DNA from: Trileptium ribeirensis
Taxonomy: Eukaryota > Nematoda > Enoplea > Enoplida > Thoracostomopsidae
Direction of reading: 5' to 3'
Assembly (NCBI GenBank): GCA_030248225.1
Contig: JASANE010001626.1
Span: forward strand, 1 to 64,000
Length of the DNA stretch: 64,000 nt
How positions within the stretch are numbered: position 1 is the stretch's first letter; every line of letters begins with the position of its first letter. This document shows, in pieces, positions 12,661-24,969 of the stretch. Under the pieces are notes generated by a model. That model was not told the origin of the DNA and searched no databases. It saw nothing but the letters and a program-made list of their open reading frames with translations. The position numbers and the translations under genes are program-made.

Positions 12661-13829
12661 TCAATAATAAAAATAAGTGTTTGTGCACACCTTAGTGAGT
12701 GCTAGTTTGGCTAGTTGCAGTTATAGAATCATGAGTTTCTGCGAACTGCAAATGATATTTTACTTATAAATGCCGACAAGATGTGAACAGTTTAATGCTA
12801 AAGCCCCCAACAGCGAAAACAATTGCTAAGTCGTGTGATAAGAATATGCCTAAAAGAATCAAATGATTTAATTGTTCCTATATGCGAACGGCAAATGCCA
12901 TTGTTATCGGAGCAGCCATTACTACAATCAAAGATGTAAATTTGCGATAAACAGTACCAAGTTGCATGCAGAAATGTATACAACTAGTTTATCAGACTGA
13001 ACATTTTTAGTATCAAGTGATTAGATAGAACATCGTAGATTAATGCTTGCCCTAAAATGGCACAGAAAATCATCCACGCTAACGTGTGATAGACGTCAGT
13101 GTCTTTCAGCACTATGCTCTGTCCAATAGTGACACAGCATAGCTAACAGGTCAGTGAGTCATCAGGTTAGCCTTCCTGTATGAGATGTTCCTAATGTGTT
13201 GTTATAATTCACCAATTCAACAATTTAGCAGAAGAGTATTCATTGCAACTACACATAACTGAAGGAATCTTGCAAATGCTATTTACACATTTTTCATTCT
13301 TCCCCAACGGTACACAAATTAATTTCATTTTCCTAAGCTACACCCTTTAGTTCTGAAATAATTTTCAACGTTCAACGCCTTCATTTAGACATCACCCCAT
13401 CATATCAATAATGATAAGTTGAAAATATGAGCTTAAATCATCATGAAAAATCGAACCAAACATGAGAACAATTTTCCATGCTTTCTACATATTTTTTCTG
13501 TTTTCCGAGAATTATGATTCCATACTCTCAGGTTTTTAAAATCTGAGCTGTGTGAATCTTGTGCATTATTCAGTTTCACAATGCACTTTGCGACATTTCT
13601 GTACTTTTAGCGGATATTCAACTTTTCCGTTACTAGCGCGTTAAAATACAATGAGCCCACCCGTATCCAAACCATAACGAGATGCCTCAAGCTAACGCAC
13701 CTCGTAAGACTGATATTCATCGGCTAAATATACATTCTGCGTTTAATAGGACTGTTCAGGGTTACACCAATAATCGCTTAAACTAGACCTGTGCATTTCC
13801 AAATATAGGTATTTTTAAATTCTGATTGT

Positions 13830-14100
13830 AGTGAGTGAAATGAGCGAAGTGAAGGACTCGCACTAACCGTACAGTGGCGAAATTTGACCTCATTGGGTTT
13901 TTTGGGTAACACACAACTCATTTTTGGCACAGCAGATTGATTCGCGCGACAACTCATTTTAAACCTTGAAATCTCTATTTGCGCCTTTAGTTAGGTGATT
14001 CCCGATTTCAACATCTTCCCTCCAAAAAAATCAGAACGAAAGGGCACGGGTCGGTTCCCAACGGCGTCAAAAAATCACGTTACCTATTAGAGCTCTACAA
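13830..14100. repeat. Dispersed repeat Y (copy 1)
   Basis: Resembles 24.67-24.97 kb. Both contain a GAGTGAAA/GAGCGAAGTGA start, an AACTCATTT..CTTGAAATCTCT-like middle, GATTCC..ATTTCAACAT-like sequence and an AAAATCACGTTA end. The copies have diverged and have no coding potential. Which end belongs to which transposon class is not clear. Confidence 0.45.
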
Positions 14101-15505
14101 TCGTGTAAATACCTGAGTAAAATCAGACTCATTTTGTAGAAAAAATAAGTCTATTAGTCTGTATGCATTGTTTTAACCCATAGGATGTGGGATATGGGTC
14201 AAAACTAGTTCTGAAATGGGACCATGAGACAAAAATACACGAAAATGGCAATATCTTCGCAACCATTCAAGATGTGTCTTTTTGATCTCATTTTATAAAA
14301 CAGTTAAACCTCTATAATAGAGATAAGAACGGGCCTAAATTTTGAGTCCCGGCACGGCCCGAAATATTCCAGCGCACGCTCAAAGCCTGGCCCAAACGAA
14401 ATCTGAGCAAGCCTGCCCCGAAAACCTCGCAGCAGACAACATGCTTAAGATAACACTTCTATAATTTCATAAAATATATATCTACAAACACTGTCTTACC
14501 AAATTGTAAATATTGAACTGTTATTATGTCAGTCTGTTCTTGCATTTTACTTTATCATTATGTTTAATTAAAAGTAATTTTAAACTGAAGCTATGAACAA
14601 ACACAAAATGATGGTGGCGCTTATTCGTTTCCCTACCTTAAACAAGCAATAACATCTTATTTGCACGCGTGTGTACGATGAATAGTATTATATAAGCCCA
14701 CTCGATACCTCTTTTTGCTGTTCGCACACAGTAAAAACCAGTAACCAGCGCCATTTTATTTCAAAGTTTTGTTTAGTTTTTATCAAAACAAGCGACTAAG
14801 AGCAAAAATTTGTCATGTTTTCATCTGCTACAGTTGAAACAAGCTGAGATACTGCTGCACACTCTGAAAAATAAATAATCGCAATATTTAGCAATAAACA
14901 AATCCTACGGGAAGCTCCACTACTCGCCAAAAATCACTCGCTGCATAACTCTCTCGCGGCTCACCCGAAAGTATTCTGTTTAAAAAATTTTTATTCATTT
15001 TAGTAGCTTCGAAATTTCGTACGAGCTACTAGCTGGCGGGTCGCTATAGACTCGCTCGCGACTCGTTTGAAATATTAAAGGTCATTTCTGACGCGTACCA
15101 TAGTTTATTCTACTTACATTTTATGAAGCAATTTGTTGAGTATCAAAGTTTTATGTCTGGTTTTAAGAAAGATTAGCCGTGTATAAAAACCCATGTTTGT
15201 ACAATAATTGTTGAAACAAAAACGTGGTAAAGTTAATAAATACAGCAAATAATAGTTTTTACGTTTGACAGAACCGGAATTCTAAACAATCCCTGATTTG
15301 AGGTGATAGCTGCGTTTGTAGTAGTAAGCTAGAACAGCAAACGATGCACAAAACTCAATTTTTCAAAAAGCCACGGAGAGAATTTATAATGGATTTTTGA
15401 AAAAATGCCTGCCGCTCAGAGTGTTTTTATTAATAAATACTGTTTGTATCATGTAGAAAACACTTATATTTAATAGGCATAATGAATAAATGACAAACTA
15501 CTTAC

Positions 15506-16006
15506 CGATTTCGTCACCCGACTCGGGTTCCAAACCACCAAGAGCAGCTGCCAACGCCATTTTCGAAACAATGCGGTGAGTAACCTTTTTACTAGAACTT
15601 TTATTTAGGCTAAACACTTGTTTCGACGGTGTCTCGTCGATGACATTGCTTTGATTATCCTGGGATGGATGCGCTTTCCGTCGCTGCTGGCGTCGTGGCA
15701 GATGATCATGGATAACAGAAGATTGTTCTCGAGCAGCTTTTCCACCAGAAATGTCACAATTTTCAGTGGTCACATCAGTTGGCTTCAGCGGTGTTTCACC
15801 GACAACATTCTCTCCATCATCAGCATCGGTATTACTTATGTTTTGTTCTTCCTGTTGTTGATGACTGTCACTACAAATGCGTCGCCGGTAAGCGGAGCGC
15901 GATGTCTGATATGCAGTCGGCGTCTCAGCGACAACTTTTCGTGCGGCCAAGCGTGTCCGTTTCGGTGTTGTTGCTAAACCAACGACAGCCATAGAGCTGC
16001 TGCCAC
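15506..16006 (-). CDS. Exon 4 of the minus-strand gene
   Basis: A 501-bp exon. The acceptor AG at 16008-16007 follows a pyrimidine/A-rich tract; the donor GTAAGT begins at 15505. Two leading bases complete a codon begun in the exon at 17139, and one trailing G completes with TT of the last exon to give Val. The peptide (about 166 residues) contains a loose repeat around the tripeptide ETP: VVAETPTAYQ, VGETPLKPTD and IDETPSKQVF. These are potential proline-directed phosphorylation sites. It is otherwise rich in Arg, Ser and Gln. No known domain recognised. Phase agreement at both ends is the main evidence that it is real. Confidence 0.82.
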
Positions 16007-16785
16007 CTAAAAATAATAATAATGACAATAGCAATTCCGATTCTGAATACATTAGCGTTAACTATAACATGAAATAGTGTTCACTTAGTATAAGATACAC
16101 AATATAATTGGTGCAAAAACACCTTATCAAAAGAACTACATCATAAAATACATCTGAATAAAAGTTTGAAATTATAGGGCACGGTTGTCCATATTCGGAT
16201 AATCGGATTATCAGATATATGTATCTCATAATTTTACCAGTATATCCGCATATGGTAAACCTTACCCTGAAAATCTCTAACCCATATGCTTTTTACGGTA
16301 TGGACACAAAATTCTTCCTGACGGGCAAGACAAGTATTATCTATGTATTTTAGCACCCATTAGTAAGAGGTTAAAAAATAATGCAGTAATTAATGTAAGG
16401 TAACGATATACCTTTGAACTCATAAGAACGACAACCAGTACACGTGAAAGAGATTGTGACAGACGTTACAAAAACAGACAAACAGTTTCGCATTACGCAC
16501 ATGATTAATTACATAAATATTGAGGACAAACGAGAAATTATGAAGGTGACGCATAGGGTAGTAATGTAGAACTTTGAACTTGCCCCATCTCTCCTACAAA
16601 GTTAGAAACTACGAATAATGTCTGGGGAAAGTGTTTGTCGCATTGACGAAAAATTAGTATGACAAAACTCCTGCACAATTATAACCAACATAGGTATTTT
16701 ATTCTGACGAACATGAAGCGTGCTGAAAAAGCTCAATTTTCCCAGAAAGTTGGCCCAACATAAACCGTTTTCAGCTCACCACTTA

Positions 16786-16960
16786 CAGTCATGGACAGAA
16801 TTAAGTGCATACGCAACGGACGCAAACGCAAATGGGTTTAAACACACACGAGACGCGTTTAAGCGTACACGCACTCAAACGATATTAAACGCACATACAC
16901 GCAAATGCGTTTAAACCCGTTTGCGTGCGTTTTTTGTGCAGTTACTTCTGTCCGTGACAG
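16786..16960. mobile_element. Tc1/mariner-type MITE with TA target duplication
   Basis: A 175-bp element flanked by TA on both sides (16784-16785 and 16961-16962). The left end CAGTCATGGACAGAATTAAG is the imperfect inverse of the right end CTTCTGTCCGTGACAG. The interior is strongly self-complementary, built from GCAAACGCAAATG / CGTTTAAAC blocks, so the transcript would fold into a long hairpin. A relative with the same termini lies at 26573-26782. TA duplication and CAGT-type ends point to Tc1/mariner mobilisation; no transposase is present. Confidence 0.78.
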
Positions 16961-17138
16961 TAGTTAAGCCTATGCTTTAAAACTCAAACTGAAACTCAGA
17001 CTCTTTAAGCAAAATGCAAATGTATAAAAGCAAAAACGACTGTAACCATATGAGATTCGAAAAATTTTAAGGTGCCAGTATTTTTGCCAAAATTGTTACA
17101 AAGACGCGCGGCAAATACAAAGCCATTGAACCACTAAC

Positions 17139-17259
17139 TTTTATTGTTCGAATCTGCTTGATGGACAGACTTTCGCTTAACTGCTCGCTTTCGATGTCCC
17201 GACACAGTCTTGCTGCCACCAGAGCCGCTGGGACCAGGCTTGCGTTGTCGGCTGGATTT
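17139..17259 (-). CDS. Exon 3 of the minus-strand gene, short basic exon
   Basis: A 121-bp exon. Acceptor CTGTTACAG ends at 17260; donor GTTAGT starts at 17138. It begins in phase 0 with AAA and leaves a single A, which joins GT of exon 4 to form Ser. The encoded peptide of 40 residues is strikingly basic (KSSRQRKPGPSGSGG, then HRKRAVKRKS) and looks like a nuclear-localisation or nucleic-acid-contact segment. Because the exon is short, the phase fit with both neighbours is the key support. A competing frame over the same DNA lacks compatible splice sites. Confidence 0.75.
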
Positions 17260-18639
17260 CTGTAACAGGACAGCAACTGTAACAATAACTTGATTAAGGT
17301 AAATATTTCGGTTATAATTTATAAACTTTGATATTGTAAGTCCGACCAAACGAGCTACAAGATTTTCAATGCCCGACAAACGATTTCGCTGCCCATTTTC
17401 ATATCCATAATAAAACATTACATTAAATTCCACTAATCCAGCCTCTTTAACAACGATTGTCTACTTTCGGCAAAGCTCGTACAGTAATCATGACAAACAA
17501 CTTACCAATCAGTTGCACTTGTCTACAAGACTCGCTCTTCAAGGACAATAATAATTTTTACCGACACACATAGACCATAACCATCGTTCAATTCTATTCA
17601 AATTCTAAATGCTATTCAAATCTCAGCATAATCATTTCGCTAACAGCATCAAAACAACGTTTGTTCGCAAAATAAATTGGTTGTCCATACATCCTATTAC
17701 GAAAGAAAAAGAGGGCCAGCCTCCGAAGACATCACCACAAGTTCGGGCAAAAATACCATTTGTTATATGAACGGAACAAGCTTAGGGCTGCAATTTGAAA
17801 ACAACTGTATAATTGATTCGTGTTAATTTAAAATGTGAAATATTACATTACACGAAAAATATGTCCGTCAAGGTGAGTGTATCCAATAAAAGGCTATTAT
17901 CGTCCGCAACAGAGCGGCTGGGCCAAAAATATAGCCGTCTCAGGATTTGGATACGGCGATCGCCGTTCACTATTATATTATACGCCTTTGTAGTTGCCAG
18001 GTCGACATAAAAATGTAGAGTACTATGCCAGCTGGATTCGGAAAGGCGCACACAAACTGAAAGTTACAGCTCGAATAGATGCTATGACACCGACCAAACC
18101 TAGATAATATTTATGCATGAATTCGCAAGATAACAAATACCGTGCTGGCGTTGCTGTATTCATATAGTAAACAACGTAATCACATGTTTGCTAACGATAA
18201 CCGTGTGCTCAGTCATTATATATACATATTTACTTAGATATTATTTATAAATTATTTATTAACTCTATGTTTGTCAATAATTGTGCCGAAAAGTAAATCG
18301 GTGCACTAGTGAGTGAGAACCACTAGAAAAAATTTCTAATATTTAGAAGAAACATTTCAACGGCTGACTTCTCCAAAGTGATGAGAAGAGGAAGGGCCTG
18401 GCATTTTCAGTGCTCTATAGCAAAAATCTAGTGCCTCCGGATTCGTGCCTCTGGCAAAGTTTTTCTTTATCCTCCCTCCGCCCTGGTAAAAACAGATCCA
18501 ATTTGGCATAAAAAGTATCAATAATTATTAGTACAATTTTGCTAAAAATCCCTTTCTGACGTTGAAAATTCGATTATGTTAAATAAAAACATTTTAAAAG
18601 TTGTTTTAACTTTAATACAGACGTTTGTGCAAACGTTTA

Positions 18640-19018
18640 TGATATGACTATTAAAAGTTTTAGCGTGTTTCGTTTAAAGTACAAAAGTCGAAAAAATTTT
18701 AGACTTCGATGCAGAGGTACACCCACAGTTAAACCAAAAGACGCTTTCTGTTACACTGTCCGTGCCAAATCCGACGCCCTACCCACAGTTAAAAAATTAA
18801 GATGGCCGGTTAATGCACCCCTGCCACAAATTTTCATCGAATTCAGCAACCAGAACCAGCGTCCATCTTTCATTATTAAAATATTGTTTTTGCGAAGAGT
18901 AGGGCACATAGTACTAGTAACTCGCAAGCGAGGGTTAAACGGAGAGGCCGTGGTTTCATTTCTGTTATTTTGTTTAATCACCTGTAACAGGTTGTGTTTG
19001 ATGTATATACTATCCTAA
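18640..19018 (+). other. Open frame overlapping repeat, probably not a gene
   Basis: A 124-codon plus-strand frame rich in Lys/Arg. It contains a short internal duplication (ACCCACAGTTAAA at about 18.72 and 18.78 kb) and runs into the left edge of a family X copy near 18.92 kb. It lies inside the intron of the minus-strand gene. I do not accept it as a real gene. Confidence 0.25.
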
Positions 19019-19965
19019 AACCTGTTGAACCATGGTCCAATTATTGAAAACCCTAAGACCTCGTCGACCCTAAACCCACGGAAAACAACTGACAACGCAA
19101 GCATTATGTTGGTGTCTAGATAACAAAAAAAATCGTATTCAGTCTACCAGAAAAAGCATATAGACAATTCTTGGTGACGTGTACGCAATACGTAACCAAA
19201 AACTGAAGACCGAATATAATCTGGATTCGGGTTCATTGATGATCAACCCATTAAAAACCAATGAAACGGACTAAGTTAACCAAATCATTGTATTCAGCCT
19301 TAAGGAATACCTAAATAGACCAATCTTGATGCGCTACATGCAATAAATAATAAGACAAATGAAAACACACTAAATTTTGGAAACCTTGTTCGTCGACCGT
19401 TAAACCTTAGAAAATACCATCAAAATGTATAATATAGTAAAGTTGGACTCTATATAGCAAAACCATCGTATCAAGCGTGCTGGATAACCTATTAGACATT
19501 GATTGAACGGTAAAAGAAACAATTATAGAACGGTGACGCTATTTGTGGCAAAGGGTCCATGAACCATATTTGGGCCCTTAACAGCGCAGGGAGCGGGCCC
19601 ACAAAAAAGTCGTCAACAAAGTTATAGATACCGATGAGCTGGTTCTACGACTCCTTTTTTCGATGCGAAGCCTGCATCGCGAGATATGGGCTTCGAAAAC
19701 TGTGCCAGTATGGTAAGATTTGGCAAAGAACCCTTAAAAATATTTTTTTGCCATTTTTGACGAGGAAGATGGCGTCGGAGCTGTCCACATTCAACTAAAG
19801 GACACAATGTCGTCACTTTTGCTAACAAAAGATACTTCGAAATGCGTCCATCCCAAAATGCGTTATAAATGACACAGACAGACAAAAAATGTTTACGATT
19901 TCCTCCAACGCCCGCCCTCGGTGGAAACTCCGCTCGCCCCATTTCAATTAATCTTATGGTACAAC
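18920..19965 (+). mobile_element. Family X element (copy 2)
   Basis: Starts near a GTTAAACGGAG motif, followed by TAATCACCTGTAACAGG as in copy 1, runs through degenerate GACCCTAAACCCA-type subrepeats, and ends with TTTACGATTTCC, GGAAACTCCGCTCG and CCATTTCAATTAA. It is shorter than the copy at 4480 and lies in an intron on the strand opposite to the gene. Confidence 0.6.
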
Positions 19966-20859
19966 ATACGTACAAAATTTTTTCATACCAAATCCATAAC
20001 GAATTTACGTTGGATCTATAGCCTAGATCTCCAAGGAGACAATAAATCTATAAATACTATTCCTTCCGAAAAACAAAATTATTGAAGAAATTTTGCTTTG
20101 TACTTGCCATAAACAATGTTTCGGAACTTTTAAGAAACCAAACATTATAGAATATGAAATAGAATTTAAGTCAGCATATAACAAAAATTTAACTGAGTAC
20201 AAAATAAAAACAAGAATAACAAGATTACTTTGAAAAATACGTCATCCGAGATGCATTAAAAACTCATCAGTTTAAACTTTCCCCTTACTTCTAATTTTAT
20301 CATGTTTAGCGTTTCTACTGCTTGGGCGAAGCGCGATTAACTGATGAGATTAACCAAGCAAGTTAATCTGTGAGGAAGAAAATATTGTGTATTTTTAGTA
20401 AACAATCAGGTCAGAAAGCAAATGTAGCAAAAGATTTCGTATGCAGTTTTTTGCACACACGATTGCACATCTTAGTTTTGTCAACCTTTCTTAAAGCTTC
20501 GATATCTGTCGAATCTTCACGCTGTTTCCTACCAATACACTAATGACAATCACGTAGGCATATCAGAACACTGTGCTGCTGGTAGCTATCTAATAGCATT
20601 TTCAATTCAAATGGCGAACCATAATTTGATTACCCGCTAGCGACTGCTTGAATGATTTGTGGAGACATATATATTCAAAAGTTACTTAAGCACTTTATGA
20701 ACAGTGTACTGATTCATCGTGCAAAGAATAATGGAAAAAAATTTGCATGTATACAAAATTATATAATGCCCATCCGCGAAAAACTATGAAAAACAACTGC
20801 GAATTGGTTTTTATCCATCACAAATAACTTCAAAATATTATACGTAAATCAGTAGTATC

Positions 20860-21397
20860 AAGAGCCGATGACAGTCGACTTGCTAAAGAGTGTGACATTC
20901 TTCAGCTTTCCCATATTAACGCCCGCGCTTAACTGGGTCGAAAACATGACACACTCCACCCTTATTCTTGCACCACCACATCCAGACCCCCAGGTTTTCG
21001 ACCCACCGACAAATACCGCACCCAGCTTTAAGGACCACTAAGTTCAACCCCCCCAAGCTTTCGATCCACCTTTTCGAAACACTTTTTCAGACCCACCCCG
21101 GTCTTCGATTCAAATGTTCAGACCCCACAGGTTTTCTAAAAAATTGAAAATTTAGTGAATGGAAAACCTAGGGGTATGAAAAAATGGTTCTAACCGCACA
21201 ACAAAGCTGAAAAAGGTTGAACTAAGTGGTTCAAAAACATGGGTATAGTATAAGTCGGTGGCTCGAAACCCTGGGGGTCTCTATGTCATGCTCACTTAGT
21301 GAGTAGAAAACCTAGGGTTAGGGTAACTGCGAGGACGACCATATGGGAAGCTGAAGAGTTTCACACTATTCAGCAGAGTTGACTATCATCCGCTCTT
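20860..21397. mobile_element. Foldback element with long inverted arms
   Basis: The left arm (GAGCCGATGACAGTC, ATTCTTCAGCTTTCCCATAT, AGACCCCCAGGTTTTCGA, CCACCGAC) reappears in inverse order and orientation to the right, ending GACTATCATCCGCTCTT. Each arm is roughly 180-230 bp and the spacer holds a second, weaker palindromic region. The right end lies only about 34 bp from the splice donor of the exon at 21432, so the pre-mRNA could form a large hairpin beside that donor. I found no clear target duplication. Confidence 0.7.
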
Positions 21398-21431
21398 GGT
21401 TTGTTTAACATTTTAACATTGTAGTTATTAC

Positions 21432-21820
21432 CTGCCGCTCTACTGATGTCCTACTTCGCTCCACAGAGATCATACGTCGTGGCTGGCGTCCAAAGATTGA
21501 CTTGGTCGCCAATTTTTGATGCTGTCCTATCGATGGTTTACAACGACCATTTACAGATTCTTGAAAATTAGGGCCTGATTCTGGAAGTTCTGCCAATCGA
21601 TACTCCTCGACCGCGTTGCCCTTTCCAATAGTCGCCAATCTAACCATCGCCGATGACCTTGACGTAGTAGAGTGACTGTCAGTCACAGAGAAACGACTGG
21701 ACGACAGCTTTGACATTGATGCGCTCCGGCATATATCAGGACCACTTGCTTTCGATCGAGCTGTCGACAACAAATCTTTTATTGCTGCAGCCGCCTTTGG
21801 AGATTTAATACGCTGGCGTT
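21432..21820 (-). CDS. Exon 2 of the minus-strand gene
   Basis: A 389-bp exon. The acceptor TTTCAG ends at 21821 and the donor GTAATA begins at 21431. Two leading bases (AA) join the A left by the exon at 28762 to give Lys; the end is in phase 0 after CAG, which fits the phase-0 start of exon 3. The peptide (about 129 residues) begins with a basic, Ala-rich helical-looking stretch (RIKSPKAAAAIKDLLSTARS), then a Ser-rich SR/SV segment, then another basic stretch (GRQPRRMISVERSRTSVERQ). No known domain recognised. Confidence 0.8.
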
Positions 21821-21904
21821 CTGAAATTCTTAGTACAACTCGAAAATTTCAACTAGAAAACGGTAGCTTTCCACATCGCCAATGTGATGAATTCTGAGTG
21901 TTGA

Positions 21905-23455
21905 ATATGTAATTCAAACGGAGCGAGTAATCAGAGCGGAGTTTCTACTGAATAGGCGTAAAATCGTGAAAATTTCTTTTGTCTGCTTCCGTCATTCGTA
22001 ACTCATCTTCGGATGAATGGATGTCGGTAATTTTTTGTTCGGTAGTAAAAGTGACGAGGACTTAGTTTTAGTTTAACACGAACAGCTCCGACCTCATCTT
22101 CGAACTAAAAATGGCAAAAAAACAGGTTTTAAGGGTTTAAATTTCGACGTTTTATTGCCTGTTTTACGTTACATGAGTGCATATTAGATTAGCAAGCATG
22201 CCGGATACGATGGTTTTGCTATCTAGATTCCAAATTGACTATATTATACCGTTTCAAGTGTTTTACGGTCAACGAGCCCAGTTTCCTTTCAAAATGTAGT
22301 ATTTTTTCATGTGTTTCGTTATGTATTGTGTGTAGGATATCAAGAATGGTCTATATATATATATATATATATACATTTTCCGAAGACTGAATACAATGTT
22401 TTGGTTATCTATAGTCCAGAGTGCATATTTCATACCTCTTCCGAGATTTTCAAATGGTTTAGGGTCAATGAACCCGATGTCTATAATATAGTCCCTCTTC
22501 AGTTGGTTACATATTGCACACGTCATCAAGAATTATTGTCTATATAGGTTTGCCGGTAGGCTGAATACGATCGTTTAGTTATCTAAGAACCAGGAGAAAT
22601 ACTTGATGCGTTGTCAGTTGTTTTCTATGGGTGTAGGTTTGACGGGGTTTTAGGATTTTCAATGGATTCATGCATCAAGAGGTTTTAAGGTGGTATATAT
22701 ATCAAACCAGTGTGTTACACGTGATGAAACAAAATAGCAGAAATGAAACCATACCCACTCCGTTTAACCCGTCAATGCGTTTTCAAAGGTTTATATTAAA
22801 GTGTTTAGGGTCAATGAACCTGATTTTCAGAATATAGTCTATCTTCAGTTGTTTGAAAATGTATTGCGTACAGGGCACATAGAATTGTCTGCATAGTTTT
22901 TTCCGTAGGGTGAAAATGTAGGCTGCCTACGACGAGTTGGTTATCTAAGGGCCAAGTGCGAGTATCTTATGCCTTTTCAGACGATTTCACAGCGTTTAGG
23001 GTCAATGAACTAGATTTTTATGCATGAGTAAACTTAAGCTGTGCCGCTTACCATCTCTTCTGTCAAAAGCAAATGCCATTCCATTGTTCACAGAACACAA
23101 ATTTTATTTTTGTACATAAACCAGAAATTAGTACGTTCCATATTTCATATATTATAATTTGATACTGTTCGCAAACACATTGGTGTTAAGGTAAAAGGGA
23201 GAAATTGTTTTCGATAATGACGTTATGAAACAGAAATTGCATACGGCTATTGAAATTCGTGTTCTCTAACAACGTTTTGTATATTGTGTCAAAAGAAAAT
23301 AGTTAGCCGCGCACCTGAAGTTTATTCTTGCATTAATGAGTTTAGGGTTCCAGAGGTTCTAGAAAGGCATATACATCAAATACAGCGTGTTACAGGTGAT
23401 TACACAATAGTGATAACTTAAAAATGGAACCACGCTCGCTCAGTTTTACCATCGC
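21905..23455 (-). mobile_element. Family X sequence, inverted; probably two adjoining copies
   Basis: Begins with AAACGGAGCGAGTAA and GCGGAGTTTCTACTG, the inverse of the family X right end, then GTGAAAATTTCTTTTGTCTG. Subrepeats with GGGTCAATGAACC landmarks follow near 22463, 22809 and 22999. An internal end (ATACCCACTCCGTTTAACCC near 22.78 kb) suggests one copy closes there and a second partial copy runs to about 23.45 kb. A (TA)n tract of about 22 bases lies near 22350-22372. Confidence 0.55.
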
Positions 23456-24191
23456 ATGCGAGAAACTGGTTATATTCCATACATTATAAAGCTCTTTATA
23501 ACAGACATTTATATTACAATTGCTGTTGGCATGTATTTCGCGTATGTGAGATCTCACGAGCCAATTTACACCAATTTCGTGCCTACTCTACAGTATAGAT
23601 CACAAAACCAAAGCAGCGCACTAAGCTGTATAGAAACGGAATTCTTATTCAAAATAAGATCAATATCGCTTAACAGTTGCGAGGATATAGAAGTTTTCAG
23701 GTATATATAGTAACGAAAATTAGCTCAAATCCGTATCCAAATTACAAATCCCAGCACATTACAGGTTTCAAAGCTTAATTCTAGTGTTTTCAGCGAAATA
23801 TTCTTCCTCAAATCTTTCGGGAATATTATGTTCCCTACGGCTTTGTTGGTTCATTTCTCCTGATTTCATTGATAAAATCGTTAATTTTAGTGCTGTCGCC
23901 AAAATTATCCGAAAAAAAAGTTACTTTCCGCATACCCCCCTACGCCAATATCAAAAATTTTCCTAAACATAGTGGTGGCTTATCGTTGTACGGGGCGACT
24001 TCGCAAGGTCGCACATTGTGCTGTAAAATGACCGTGAAAAAGTCAAAATCTCCCGCCCAGTTGTGACGCGAAATTTTTTTGAAATTTTAACGAAAATGCC
24101 ACACGGAAAATTGTAATTCCTGATAACATGTGAAAATATATTCTCAACGTGGACAAAAAATTCATCAATGTTCAAACGACGTTTCAGTCAA

Positions 24192-24235
24192 ATTCCCGGT
24201 CGGAATGCGATTCCCGGTCGGAATGCGATTCCCGT
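24192..24235. repeat. Short 18-bp tandem repeat
   Basis: ATTCCCGGTCGGAATGCG occurs twice in tandem followed by a partial third unit. Confidence 0.85.
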
Positions 24236-24669
24236 TTTTCTTGGCCGTAAACACCTAGAATAAAATTGAATACATATATTCTGATTCACATAACGTTATA
24301 GCTAGCTAGTGGGCCCCAAGCAGGGTCTTAGGACCTACTGTGTTTCTGATATATTAATGATCTCTCCTCGTCTTAACATTAACTGCGCGTATGCAACCTT
24401 TTTACTGATAAACTGTAAGAGCGACGCTAATTTTGCAGCAACGTACCTGTCTCTTTAGAGGTTTGGTCAAAAAGGTAACACCAGTAAATTGCCAAAAGTA
24501 GTACCTTTACTTTTGGGCAAAGGAAAGTCCAATTTCAGTTATTATATTAAAAACAGTATAATTCCCTCATTTTCTATTCTAAGTCCATGGACCTCGGATT
24601 TATCATAAGTAACGACTTTAAGTACCAAGCGCTCTGCAATACTACTACTACAAAAGCGTATCGATAATT

Positions 24670-24965
24670 GAATTCTGAGCGAAGTGAGTGAAACCAGCAT
24701 GCGAAGAATTCTTATTAGCCGTGATAGCGGTGAAGTTAGACAATGGCCGTTACTGTGTTTTAGGGTAATTAAACTTTTAGTGGGCGGATTGGTTCGCACT
24801 ATAGCTCATTTGAAGGCTTGAAATATCTGTTTGTGCCATTTAATCAGGCAATTAGTTGCGAAAACCGATTCCAGCATATTCCCCTTTCCCCGAAAAAGCA
24901 GCTAAAAGGGCTCCGTTGGGGTGGGAGAATACGGACGGGGCCCACAAATCACGTTATTTGTTATA
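24670..24965. repeat. Dispersed repeat Y (copy 2)
   Basis: Diverged relative of 13.83-14.10 kb, sharing the GAGCGAAGTGAGTGAAA start, a TTGAAATATCTGTTTGTGCC middle (compare TTGAAATCTCTATTTGCGCC in copy 1) and an AAATCACGTTA end. It directly abuts a degenerate hAT-like copy. Confidence 0.45.
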
Positions 24966-24969
24966 CCTC

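Larger units (their letters stand above)
11778..15505 (-). other. Intron of the minus-strand gene, repeat-filled
   Basis: The 3.7 kb between the donor at 15505 (GTAAGT on the minus strand) and the acceptor at 11778. It contains fragments of dispersed families: W near 12.33-12.66 kb, Y near 13.83-14.10 kb, one Z-like unit near 14.21-14.30 kb and GGCCCG-rich transposon-end-like sequence near 14.32-14.43 kb. I see no extra coding exon. Confidence 0.6.
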
